NCBI RefSeq assembly: GCF_000174415.1
Contig: NZ_ACJM01000001.1
Location: forward strand, 310,001 to 374,000
Origin: Dethiobacter alkaliphilus AHT 1
Lineage (GTDB): Bacteria > Bacillota > Dethiobacteria > Dethiobacterales > Dethiobacteraceae
Direction: 5' to 3'
Length of the DNA stretch: 64,000 nucleotides
Every line of letters starts with the position of its first letter. Position 1 is the stretch's first letter. The position numbers and the translations under genes were made by a program. The notes below the pieces were generated by a model that saw only the letters and a program-made list of their open reading frames with translations, was not told the DNA's origin and searched no databases. Positions 18,317 to 26,388 of this stretch are shown here, one piece after another.

Positions 18317-19146
18317 CGGACTATATTTTCCTAAACGGTACCCTTGTCATGGCGCGTACCGGCCGCATCGGTGTTACGGACCGCTCTTATCTGTTGGGGG
18401 ACGGCCTGTTTGAAACCATCCTGGTTAAAGACGGCAAGCCTGTCTACCTGCAGGAGCACCTGCGGCGCCTGTTAACGTCCTGTACCTACCTGCAGTACCA
18501 ACCACCCACAAAAGATGTTTTATGCGAAGCGGTGCAGGAAGTCATCGCCGCCAATTCCCTGACCACCGGCAGTCTTCGTCTGACCGTCTCTCCCGGGGAG
18601 AGCCAGGGCCTGTTGCCCAAAGAAGGCAGCGCTTTAAACATCTTGGTGACCTTTCGCCGCGGCGAGCCCTATGCCGCTGAACTCTACGAAAGAGGGTTTA
18701 GGGCAATAATAGCCCAGTCTACCCGACGCAATGAATATTCGCCGCTGTCCCACCACAAAACCACCAACTTTCTGGACAGCATTCTGGCCAGAAAAGAGGC
18801 ACAAGCCGCCGGCTGCGATGAAGCCATTCTGGTTAACACCAGCGGCCATGTGGCCGAAGGGTCGGTAAGCAACCTCTTTATCGTGCAAAACGGACAGGTT
18901 CTTACCCCGCGTGTTGAAGACGGCGCCCTTGCCGGTATTATGCGCCATAAGGTGCTGGAGCTTTGCCAGACGCTTTCCATTCCCGCAGGAGAAGAAAGCC
19001 TGACCGCCCAGCAGCTGGAGCAGGCCGAGGAAGCATTTTTGACAAATTCTCTTCTGGGTGTGATGCCTCTGGCCCAAATCCAGTCTACTGTTTTTAAAGA
19101 CCGCACCATCACCGACCAACTGGCTAAGTCATTCATAGTAAATTAA
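18313..19146 (+). CDS. pabC: Aminodeoxychorismate lyase
   Basis: PLP enzyme of fold type IV, releasing pyruvate from aminodeoxychorismate to give p-aminobenzoate. 277 residues. Visible are GDGLFETILVKDGKPVYLQEHLRRL, the PLP-Lys region LSHHKTTNFLDSILARKEAQ, NTSGHVAEGSVSNLFIV and EEAFLTNSLLGVMPL. The ATGA overlap with pabB and the operon context favour pabC over branched-chain or D-amino acid aminotransferase. Last gene of the folate/pABA unit. Confidence 0.9.
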   Translation: MTDYIFLNGTLVMARTGRIGVTDRSYLLGDGLFETILVKDGKPVYLQEHLRRLLTSCTYLQYQPPTKDVLCEAVQEVIAANSLTTGSLRLTVSPGESQGLLPKEGSALNILVTFRRGEPYAAELYERGFRAIIAQSTRRNEYSPLSHHKTTNFLDSILARKEAQAAGCDEAILVNTSGHVAEGSVSNLFIVQNGQVLTPRVEDGALAGIMRHKVLELCQTLSIPAGEESLTAQQLEQAEEAFLTNSLLGVMPLAQIQSTVFKDRTITDQLAKSFIVN

Positions 19147-19166
19147 GCGAGAACAGAGGAAGATCC

Positions 19167-19862
19167 ATGTCAGAAATCAATAAATTTATCCAGGCGTTAC
19201 AAAACCATAAACCGCTGGAATGTGTCTGCAACCCCTGGCGGGACTATCACCATGAATACGATATCGGGGAGGAAGCGCCTGCTTTGCGTGCCGCACACCT
19301 GCAGCACTATCTGCACCTGCGCGTCCCACAGGCCCGCTTTATCCTGGTGGCTGAAGCCCTGGGGTATCAGGGCGGCCGTTTCTCCGGCATCGCCATGACC
19401 TCCGAGCGTATCCTGCTAAATAACCATCAACATGTTCAACCGGCTGCCGTTTTTGACCCTCAGCACTTTAGGCGTACCAGCAGCAAAGATAGCAAACACC
19501 TCTCTGCCACCCAAAAAAAGCTGGGCTTTAATGAGCCCACCGCCACTGTGGTGTGGGGGGAAATCAGGGACAACAATATCAGCCCCAGTGATGTGATACT
19601 TTGGAATATCTTCCCCTTTCACCCGCACAAAGCGGGCCAACCCCTTACCAACCGCACACCGAAGGAAGCGGAAAAAGAAGAGGGCCTGGTGTATGTAAAA
19701 ATGCTGCAACAACTCTGTCCAAAAGCAGAGATCATCGCCATAGGCAATCAATCTCACCAGACGCTGCAGAAATACGGCATAGAAAATAAAAAGGTGCCGC
19801 ATCCCTCCATGGGGGGCGTCACCCGTTTCCGCCAAGCCTTTAAAGAGCTGGTACAACAGTAA
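19167..19862 (+). CDS. Uracil-DNA glycosylase superfamily protein
   Basis: 231-residue protein resembling the uracil-DNA glycosylase fold. An early FILVAEALGYQGGRFSGIAMTSER region corresponds to the active-site loop, VILWNIFPFHPH to the central strand, AIGNQSHQTL to the third, and VPHPSMGGV to the C-terminal His loop. It would excise uracil from DNA. I see no four-Cys cluster, so it is not a typical Fe-S family 4/5 enzyme. It follows pabC by 20 bp and may be co-transcribed, ending at a strong terminator. Confidence 0.75.
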   Translation: MSEINKFIQALQNHKPLECVCNPWRDYHHEYDIGEEAPALRAAHLQHYLHLRVPQARFILVAEALGYQGGRFSGIAMTSERILLNNHQHVQPAAVFDPQHFRRTSSKDSKHLSATQKKLGFNEPTATVVWGEIRDNNISPSDVILWNIFPFHPHKAGQPLTNRTPKEAEKEEGLVYVKMLQQLCPKAEIIAIGNQSHQTLQKYGIENKKVPHPSMGGVTRFRQAFKELVQQ

Positions 19863-19891
19863 ACCCCAATCAAAAAGATTGGGGTTTTATA
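19862..19891 (+). terminator. Intrinsic terminator of the folate operon/UDG transcript
   Basis: AAACCCCAATC, loop AAAAA, GATTGGGGTTTT. An 11-bp stem with a short T-run. Confidence 0.88.
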
Positions 19892-19895
19892 GCGG

Positions 19896-20231
19896 TTACA
19901 TAGTTTTGTCATGGGGCTGCGGCCGGGCATTTTTTAAAATGCCTCCCGCCAGTTGGCCTAAAACGGCGGCGGCAATAAGAACAGGCGCCATCCAGGCAGG
20001 GATGCCGGAACTGCTCCGAATCAGATAAATCAGGGGCACAGCCAAATGAATGGCCACAAACCACTGTACAGTAAACTTCCTGGTAGTCACGCGCCACATG
20101 CCCAGTGGAACATTTAGGCCAAAGGCCAGCATGGCCACCGCCACAGAGATTACAAACTGCAAAGAAAACGCCTCCGCATCCCTAAGTTCTTCTTTTACTT
20201 TACACGCAATAAGCTCTGTTGACAATGGCAT
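19896..20231 (-). CDS. Small membrane protein of unknown function
   Basis: About 111 residues with three to four hydrophobic segments (FVISVAVAMLAFGLNVPLG, WFVAIHLAVPLIYLI, MAPVLIAAAVLGQLAGGIL). Not recognised. An ATG at 20231 gives no overlap with the upstream gene; an alternative start at 20267 overlaps it by 23 bp. No strong ribosome site at either, so it is probably translated by coupling to the gene before it. Confidence 0.6.
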   Translation of the reverse strand: MPLSTELIACKVKEELRDAEAFSLQFVISVAVAMLAFGLNVPLGMWRVTTRKFTVQWFVAIHLAVPLIYLIRSSSGIPAWMAPVLIAAAVLGQLAGGILKNARPQPHDKTM

Positions 20232-20244
20232 ATTATGGCAATGG

Positions 20245-20709
20245 TCAGGCGCTGCCAAACAAATCAAATCCCAGGTACGTGGCCGCGGTAATGGCCACAG
20301 TCCAGAGACAAAGGCTTAGTGTCATCCAATAGATGGTGGCACGCTTTTCAGAACCGCAGGACAGGCCGATAAACGCCGCCAGATGCGCCCCTGTGGCCAG
20401 TGGGCCCAAAAGCGCCAGGCCGGGCAAACCATATTTTGCCGCAATCTCCCGGGCGCGAACCACCCGTTTGGAGACCGGCTTCTCTTGGGAAGAATCTTTC
20501 TTGGCGGTCCGCCAAGTGCGGTATTTTTCATAAAAAACAATCAGGAGAAATACGGTGAGAAAGTTACCCACAAAGGCGCTCACGCCAACCAGCACCGGGT
20601 TTAATCCCCGCACAATCCCAATGGGAATCACTATTAATATTTCAAACCAGGGAACGGCTGCCAAAACAAAAATCAGCAAATATTCCCCAATAGTAATCAG
20701 CCAGTTCAT
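20245..20709 (-). CDS. Small multidrug export family membrane protein
   Basis: 154-residue membrane protein resembling the putative small multi-drug export family (PF06695). It has an N-terminal hydrophobic pair (LLIFVLAAVPWFEILIVIPIGIVRGLNP), a basic cytosolic loop (KYRTWRTAKKDSSQEKPVSKR), then YGLPGLALLGPLATGAHLAAFIGLSCG. AGGAG precedes ATG 20709. Transport activity is inferred only from the family name. Forms a pair with the downstream membrane gene. Confidence 0.75.
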   Translation of the reverse strand: MNWLITIGEYLLIFVLAAVPWFEILIVIPIGIVRGLNPVLVGVSAFVGNFLTVFLLIVFYEKYRTWRTAKKDSSQEKPVSKRVVRAREIAAKYGLPGLALLGPLATGAHLAAFIGLSCGSEKRATIYWMTLSLCLWTVAITAATYLGFDLFGSA

Positions 20710-20815
20710 TATTAACTCCTATGAAAAAGTATTAGTGCTGCTGAATTGCCCAAATAGTACTATAAATCCAATCAGCAAAAAGTGCAAGTAAATTATGTTG
20801 GAGAGAATAGAAAAG

Positions 20816-20862
20816 TGGGACAGTTGGACCTGCCTGTCCTCGCAGAGGGTCCCCGTGTCCCA
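20816..20862. repeat. GGGACAG-type palindromic repeat with nested stem
   Basis: Outer arms TGGGACA (20816-20822) and TGTCCCA (20856-20862). An inner GGACC...GGTCC and TGC...GCA give a nested hairpin. It lies directly upstream of the htpG promoter. Confidence 0.6.
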
Positions 20863-20867
20863 GAATA

Positions 20868-20896
20868 TTGACAATGTGGCAGACTTTTGCTATATA
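20868..20896 (+). promoter_or_regulatory. Promoter of htpG
   Basis: TTGACA (20868-20873), 17 bp, TATATA (20891-20896), with the GTG start 46 bp further. A vegetative promoter; no CIRCE is present here. Confidence 0.75.
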
Positions 20897-20942
20897 AAAT
20901 ACTAGCGCCACAGAAAAAAAACAGACGAAGGGGGAGTTTATA

Positions 20943-22808
20943 GTGGTAAAAAAAGAATTCCAGGCCGAGTCCAAACGACTGCTGGAGCTGATGGTCAACT
21001 CTATTTACACCCATAAGGAGATTTTTTTGCGCGAGTTAATCTCCAATGCCAGTGATGCCATTGACAAAATTTATTACCGCGCCCTGACAGATGAAAATCT
21101 GCAGTTTAACAAGGACGATTATTACATCAAAATTTCCATTGATAAGGAAAACAGAATCGTTAAGATTTCCGACACCGGCATCGGCATGACCGACAAGGAG
21201 CTGGAAGAAAATCTGGGCGTTATCGCCAGAAGCGGCTCTTTGGCCTTTAAAAAAGAAAACAAAGCCAAGGAAGGCTACGATATCATCGGCCAGTTTGGCG
21301 TAGGCTTTTATTCGGCCTTTATGGTGGCGGACAACGTCACTGTGATCAGCCGGGCCTTGGGCAGCGACCAGGCCTGCAAATGGGAATCCAACGGCATTGA
21401 CGGCTACACCATGGAGCCCGCCGCTAAAGAAGCGGTGGGAACCGATGTAATCTTAAAAATCAAAGAAAATACCGAAGACGAAGACTTCGACCAGTTCCTG
21501 GAAGAGTACAGGTTAAAGTCCATCGTTAAAAAGTATTCCGACTTTATCCGCTACCCCATTAAGATGGACTTGACCAAGTCCAAGCCCAAAGAAGGCAGCG
21601 AGGACGAATACGAACAGTACACCGAAGAAGAAATCGTCAACAGCATGATTCCCATCTGGAAGAAGAATAAAAGCGAATTAAGTGCAGAGGACTACGAAAA
21701 CTTCTATACGGAAAAGCGCTACGGCTTTGACAAACCGCTGCGCTATATCCACATCAGCGCCGAGGGCACCATTAGCTACAAAGCAATCCTTTTTATCCCT
21801 GAGACAATTCCCTTTGACTACTACACCAAAGAATACGAAAAGGGTCTGGAGCTCTACTCCAACGGCGTGTTAATCATGAACAAATGCGCAGACCTCCTGC
21901 CCGACTACTTCAGTTTCGTCAAAGGCATGGTGGACTCAGAAGACTTATCTTTAAACATCTCCCGGGAAATGCTGCAGCATGACCGGCAGCTAAAGCTCAT
22001 CGCCAAAAATCTCAAAACTAAAATCAAAAATGAGTTGAAAAACCTGCTGGAAAACGACAGGGAGAAGTACGAGAAATTCTATGAAGCCTTCGGTCGCCAA
22101 CTAAAATACGGCGTCTACAGCGATTTCGGCGCCAATAAAGAAGACCTGCAGGATCTGTTAATGTTCTATTCCTCCACGGAAAAGAAAATGGTAACCTTAA
22201 ATGAATATGTCTCCCGCATGCCCGAAGAACAAAAATACATCTACTACGCTTCGGGAGAATCCATTGAAAAAATAGACAAGATGCCGCAAACCGAGCTGGT
22301 GGCCGACAAAGGCTATGAAATTCTCTACTTCACCGATGATGTGGATGAATTCGCCATTAAAATGCTGCGCCAGTACCAGGAAAAAGAGTTTAAATCGGTC
22401 TCCAGCGGTGATCTGGGCATTGAACAGGAAGAAAACGATTCCGAAGACCAGGCTCACCAGGACATGTTTGCCAAAATGAAAGAGCTCTTAAAAGACAAAG
22501 TAACAGATGTTAAGCCCTCCCAAAGGCTGAAAAACCATCCGGTCTGCCTGGCCACCGAAGGGGACGTAACCATTGAAATGGAAAAAGTCCTCAGCGCCAT
22601 GCCCAACAACCCCAACATTAAAGCAGAGAAAGTCCTGGAAATCAATATTAACCATCCGGTCTTTAAATCCCTAAAAGATGCCTACGAGCAGGACCCGGAA
22701 AAACTGGAACTCTACACCGACGTGCTCTACAACCAGGCACTGCTCATCGAAGGGCTGCCTCTAGAAGATCCGGTAAGCTTCACTAACAACATCTGCAAAA
22801 TTATGTAG
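20943..22808 (+). CDS. htpG: Chaperone HtpG (Hsp90)
   Basis: ATP-dependent Hsp90 chaperone of 621 residues, full length. The GHKL ATPase domain shows [19 protein letters not shown] and [16 protein letters not shown]; the middle domain shows PFDYY and LNISREMLQ; the C-terminal dimerisation domain ends the protein. GTG 20943 follows GGGGGAG. Monocistronic between a good promoter and a strong terminator. Confidence 0.97.
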   Translation: MVKKEFQAESKRLLELMVNSIYTHKEIFLRELISNASDAIDKIYYRALTDENLQFNKDDYYIKISIDKENRIVKISDTGIGMTDKELEENLGVIARSGSLAFKKENKAKEGYDIIGQFGVGFYSAFMVADNVTVISRALGSDQACKWESNGIDGYTMEPAAKEAVGTDVILKIKENTEDEDFDQFLEEYRLKSIVKKYSDFIRYPIKMDLTKSKPKEGSEDEYEQYTEEEIVNSMIPIWKKNKSELSAEDYENFYTEKRYGFDKPLRYIHISAEGTISYKAILFIPETIPFDYYTKEYEKGLELYSNGVLIMNKCADLLPDYFSFVKGMVDSEDLSLNISREMLQHDRQLKLIAKNLKTKIKNELKNLLENDREKYEKFYEAFGRQLKYGVYSDFGANKEDLQDLLMFYSSTEKKMVTLNEYVSRMPEEQKYIYYASGESIEKIDKMPQTELVADKGYEILYFTDDVDEFAIKMLRQYQEKEFKSVSSGDLGIEQEENDSEDQAHQDMFAKMKELLKDKVTDVKPSQRLKNHPVCLATEGDVTIEMEKVLSAMPNNPNIKAEKVLEININHPVFKSLKDAYEQDPEKLELYTDVLYNQALLIEGLPLEDPVSFTNNICKIM

Positions 22809-22811
22809 CAT

Positions 22812-22846
22812 AAGAGCCACTTTCCTGAGAAAGTGGCTCTTAATTT
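22812..22846. terminator. Terminator between htpG and gdhA
   Basis: AAGAGCCACTTTC, loop CTGA, GAAAGTGGCTCTT: a perfect 13-bp stem. It serves htpG and may also terminate the convergent gene. Confidence 0.88.
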
Positions 22847-24122
22847 AGTTAATCCAACCTCTGGTTTTCATCACATTGGCCAGCCGCAGAATAGCATACA
22901 TAAACGCTGCCTCCCGCATATCAGGACTGTCCTCACACTCACACTGGTAATTGTAGATATGGTTGAAAGCTTCCACCATTTTCATCTGCAGCCGCGCCTC
23001 AATTTCTTCTTCGGTCCAGTAGTAGTTGTAATTGTTCTGTACCCACTCGAAGTAGGAGACAATCACACCGCCGCAGTTGGCCAGAATATCGGGGACCACC
23101 AGCACGCCGTTTTCTTTCAGTACTTTATCTGCCTCCGGCGTAGTGGGCCCGTTGGCCCCTTCGGCGATAATTTTTGCCTGGACATTACAGGCCACATCCC
23201 TTGTAATCTGATTTTCCATGGCACAGGGCGCAATAACGTCACAATCCAGGGCAAACAAAGCATCGGAATCGATATCTTCACTTTCAGGGAAGCCTTTGAC
23301 CGAACCGGTTTCCTTTTTAAACTCCATCAGCGCTTCCACATCCAGTCCCGCCGGGTTATAAGCTCCGCCACCTGAGTCGGTAACCGCAATCACCGTGGTA
23401 CCCATATCTTCCAAAAACACTGCGGTATAATAACCAACATTACCAAAGCCCTGCACCGCAGCAGTGGCTCTTTTCATGGAAAGATCCTTAACCTTGGCAG
23501 CTTCGCGAATGGCATAAACCACCCCGCGGGCCGTGGCGGTATTTCTGCCCACACAGCCCCCCATATCCAAAGGTTTGCCGGTGATAACCCCAAAGTCGTT
23601 ATACTGCTGAATCTTGCCGTACTCATCTGCCATCCAGGCCATAACCTGTGCATTGGTACCCACATCCGGTGCCGGGATATCCCTTTGGGGGCCCAAAAAC
23701 GAAGCCATGCTGCGCATATATTGCCGACTCAACCGCTCCAGCTCTTTTTGCGACATCTGCCTGGGATTGCAGGACACTGCCCCTTTACCGCCGCCAAAAG
23801 GTACCCGGGCCACCGCACATTTAAGGGTCATCCAGATGGACAGAGCCTTTACTTCATAGGCATCCACATCGGGATGAAAGCGGATGCCCCCTTTATAAGG
23901 ACCCAACAAATCCATATGCTGTGAACGGTAGCCGGTAAACACCTTGATTTTGCCGTCATCCATTTCCACCGGTATGGAAGCTTCCACAATTCTGTCCGGT
24001 GATTTCAGCCATTCATACACATCCTCTGCCAAACCTAGCCGGGCCACCGCTTCCCGAATCCGCCTCTGCGCCACTTCATATGTATTCACTTTTTCCTTGC
24101 CTGTAATTTCGCAAACCTTCAT
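22845..24122 (-). CDS. gdhA: Glutamate dehydrogenase (Glu/Leu/Phe/Val family)
   Basis: Oxidative deamination of glutamate or the reverse, NAD(P)-dependent. About 425 residues. The catalytic domain shows GPYKGGIRFHP (substrate Lys), RVPFGGGKGAV and DIPAPDVGTNAQVMAW; the Rossmann domain shows VQGFGNVG. The C-terminus has DILANCGGVIVSYFEWVQN. I prefer ATG 24122, six nt after GGGGGG; the ATG at 24128 abuts that site. Close catabolic paralogues with similar specificity exist, so the exact amino acid substrate is inferred. Monocistronic. Confidence 0.93.
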   Translation of the reverse strand: MKVCEITGKEKVNTYEVAQRRIREAVARLGLAEDVYEWLKSPDRIVEASIPVEMDDGKIKVFTGYRSQHMDLLGPYKGGIRFHPDVDAYEVKALSIWMTLKCAVARVPFGGGKGAVSCNPRQMSQKELERLSRQYMRSMASFLGPQRDIPAPDVGTNAQVMAWMADEYGKIQQYNDFGVITGKPLDMGGCVGRNTATARGVVYAIREAAKVKDLSMKRATAAVQGFGNVGYYTAVFLEDMGTTVIAVTDSGGGAYNPAGLDVEALMEFKKETGSVKGFPESEDIDSDALFALDCDVIAPCAMENQITRDVACNVQAKIIAEGANGPTTPEADKVLKENGVLVVPDILANCGGVIVSYFEWVQNNYNYYWTEEEIEARLQMKMVEAFNHIYNYQCECEDSPDMREAAFMYAILRLANVMKTRGWIN

Positions 24123-24291
24123 GTACATCCCCCCTGTAATAAGCTATGCCAAACTAATTAATAATTTAACCCTATCAAACATCAATCGCCAGAATGTTAA
24201 AAAACCATTGCATTTTATAAAGAGGCAGGATTTAACAACACTTCTCCATAAATTAACCAGAAACCTGCCACAGAAGTGAGGAGGCCGCATC

Positions 24292-25515
24292 ATGCGCAAC
24301 AAAACCCGCTACCTGGTGCTGGTGGTGTTTCTTTTTCTGGCTATGCTTAGCGCCTGCCAGACTCCCGAAGAGCCCGAAGATACCACCCCACCCATCGATC
24401 CCCCAAACGGAGAAGAGGATACTCAGTACCCGGAAGAAGAGCTTCCCTACACCGTGGAGGAAGTTTTCTCCGGCCAAGAGTTTGACCGTCCCCTGGATAT
24501 TCAAAATGCCGAGGATAGCTCCGGTCGTATCTTTGTGGTGGAGCAGGGCGGCCGCATCCATAGTCTTTCCGGAGAAGGTGCCGCTGAATCCCAGCTGTTT
24601 TTGGATATCAGTGACCGTGTCGATGACAGCTCCTATGAAAAGGGCCTTTTAGGATTGGCCTTTCACCCGGATTTTGCCGAAAACGGCCTTTTCTATGTTA
24701 ACTATACCGATACCACAGATACGGTCATTGCCCGCTTTAGCATCGACGAAGAGAACCCCGAAGCCGCAGACCCTGCCAGCGAAGAACAAATCCTTACCTT
24801 CGATCAACCCTACAACAACCACAACGGCGGCCAACTGGCCTTTGGCCCCGACGGTTACCTTTATATAGCCACCGGCGACGGCGGCGGCGCCGGAGACCCC
24901 CAGGGCCACGGCCAGGACCGCAGCACCCTGCACGGTAATATCCTGCGTATCGATGTTGACACCGAAGATGAAGATGAGAAATATGCCATACCCCCGGATA
25001 ACCCGTATGCCGGCAATACCCGCGGTTTCCGGGAAGAAATCTACGCCTACGGTTTTCGCAATCCCTGGCGCTTCAGCTTTGATGAGCGCACCGGAAACCT
25101 CTGGGCGGCCGATGTGGGCCAGGACAGGGTAGAAGAGATCAACCTGGTGGAAAAGGGCAAAAACTACGGCTGGAACATCATGGAGGGCAGCCTTTGTTTT
25201 GATCCGGCCACCGATTGCGATACCTTTGGCCTGGAAATGCCCGTCTTTGAATATCACCACCCCATTGGCCGTTCCATCACCGGCGGCTATGTCTACCGGG
25301 GTGAGCGCTTCGGGGACCTCTACGGTGCCTACATCTACGGCGACTTTGTCACCGGAATGATCTGGGCCCTCTGGTACGACGAAAACTCCTACCCCATAAA
25401 CGCCACCTTAGCCGACACAAACCTGCAAATCACTTCCTTTGGCCTCTCCGAAGAGAACGAGCTCTACCTCTCCGACTACAACGGCAAAATCTACACCATA
25501 ACCCAAAACCAATAA
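24292..25515 (+). CDS. Glucose/sorbosone dehydrogenase-family lipoprotein
   Basis: 407-residue exported lipoprotein. The signal peptide ends in LSAC (Cys22), then an acidic Pro-rich linker (residues 23-55). The rest is a six-bladed beta-propeller of the soluble aldose/sorbosone dehydrogenase type: GLLGLAFHPDF, HNGGQLAFGPDGYLYIATGDGGG, YAYGFRNPWRFSFD, GQDRVEEI and GKNYGWNIMEG. Relatives use PQQ and Ca to oxidise sugars at the cell surface. No PQQ biosynthesis is in the window, so catalytic activity is uncertain. Monocistronic. Confidence 0.85.
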   Translation: MRNKTRYLVLVVFLFLAMLSACQTPEEPEDTTPPIDPPNGEEDTQYPEEELPYTVEEVFSGQEFDRPLDIQNAEDSSGRIFVVEQGGRIHSLSGEGAAESQLFLDISDRVDDSSYEKGLLGLAFHPDFAENGLFYVNYTDTTDTVIARFSIDEENPEAADPASEEQILTFDQPYNNHNGGQLAFGPDGYLYIATGDGGGAGDPQGHGQDRSTLHGNILRIDVDTEDEDEKYAIPPDNPYAGNTRGFREEIYAYGFRNPWRFSFDERTGNLWAADVGQDRVEEINLVEKGKNYGWNIMEGSLCFDPATDCDTFGLEMPVFEYHHPIGRSITGGYVYRGERFGDLYGAYIYGDFVTGMIWALWYDENSYPINATLADTNLQITSFGLSEENELYLSDYNGKIYTITQNQ

Positions 25516-25552
25516 AAGTGGGACAGAGGGACAGGTCAACTGTCCCACTTTT
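25514..25552. repeat. GGGACAG-type palindrome acting as terminator
   Basis: Perfect 13-nt arms AAAAGTGGGACAG (25514-25526) and CTGTCCCACTTTT (25540-25552) around AGGGACAGGTCAA. The left arm overlaps the stop codon of the sugar dehydrogenase gene, so it can double as its terminator. Best-preserved copy of the family. Confidence 0.75.
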
Positions 25553-25633
25553 GTGCCATATTGTCTCCACACAACAAAGGAATTGCATGTTCGCTATGTA
25601 GCCCGAAAACAGAATGTGTTCGCCCATTATGAC

Positions 25634-25664
25634 CCGGTTAATGCCCTCAGGGAGCATTAACCGG
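25634..25664. repeat. Isolated 11-bp inverted repeat
   Basis: CCGGTTAATGC (25634-25644) and GCATTAACCGG (25654-25664) around CCTCAGGGA. There is no T-tail, so it is not an evident terminator. It lies 108 bp upstream of the next gene, and its function is unknown. Confidence 0.6.
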
Positions 25665-25771
25665 CAGTCTGTGCAATTGATTTGCACTTATAGCTTTTCC
25701 GGATACTCAACCAGTAAAACTTTTGCATCTGGAACCATTCATACTAAGGTAACAATTTCAAAGAGGGGTAG

Positions 25772-26224
25772 ATGATGAAAGACAGATTTTCCAACGGTTT
25801 TCTGGCAGGATTTCTAGCAGGGATAGTCCCTGTGGTAATTAATTTCAGTGGGCGCGCCCTGGACCTTACTACCATTGTTTGGTCAGATTTTATCGCACTT
25901 TTTATTTTCGGGTCCATGACTACAGAAGGAGCCGCAGAGTTGGTATTTGCGGTAAGCGTTCTAACAGTGTTTCTGGGAGTCCTTGGCGGTATCTTTGCCC
26001 GCTATATCCTTCCCAGCCTTAACAGTCAACGCCACCTTTTTAAAGGGTTGCTATTTGGCACCACTTCCTGGATATTATTCTTCTCCATTCCTTACCTGTT
26101 TCAGCTGCCGGATTTAGATGAAGTTGCTCTAAAAAGTGCTATGACCAACTTCATCAGTGCTTCCCTTTGGGGCTTAACGATGGCCTATATCCTCAAAAGG
26201 ATAGATAATAAAGTATCACAATAA
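25772..26224 (+). CDS. Unknown integral membrane protein, paralogue of the gene at the window's right edge
   Basis: 150 residues with four hydrophobic segments. The start KDRFSNGFLAGFLAGIVPVVINF closely resembles RDRFTNGFISGIVGSLIGVPISF of the partial gene at 63612. Shared features are the early basic (K/R)DRF(S/T)NGF, a middle TTE/TSE-containing loop, and a late KGLL(F/Y)G. I do not recognise the family. GAGGGG lies upstream of ATG 25772 (ATG 25775 also possible). Flanked by its own terminator. Confidence 0.72.
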   Translation: MMKDRFSNGFLAGFLAGIVPVVINFSGRALDLTTIVWSDFIALFIFGSMTTEGAAELVFAVSVLTVFLGVLGGIFARYILPSLNSQRHLFKGLLFGTTSWILFFSIPYLFQLPDLDEVALKSAMTNFISASLWGLTMAYILKRIDNKVSQ

Positions 26225-26238
26225 TTCTGCTAATAATG

Positions 26239-26270
26239 AGAGTACACCCAGCCGGGATGTACTCTTATTT
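26239..26270 (+). terminator. Intrinsic terminator
   Basis: AGAGTACA (26239-26246) and TGTACTCT (26258-26265) close a CCCAGCCGGGA loop, followed by TATTTA. Confidence 0.6.
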
Positions 26271-26330
26271 ACTTACTTCCTGCAAACACTCCACTTCTTA
26301 AAGGGATACAATACCGGCATGTGGAATCTC

Positions 26331-26366
26331 TTAGGAATGAATTCCTATTTATAGGACCGTCCCCTA
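26331..26366. repeat. Degenerate CCGTCCC-type repeat
   Basis: TTAGG...CCTAA arms enclose AGGAATGAATTCCT and GGACCGTCCCC. A weaker member of the dispersed palindrome family, just upstream of the NERD-helicase gene. Confidence 0.4.
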
Positions 26367-26388
26367 ATTACTTAATGAGGTGAGCCAT

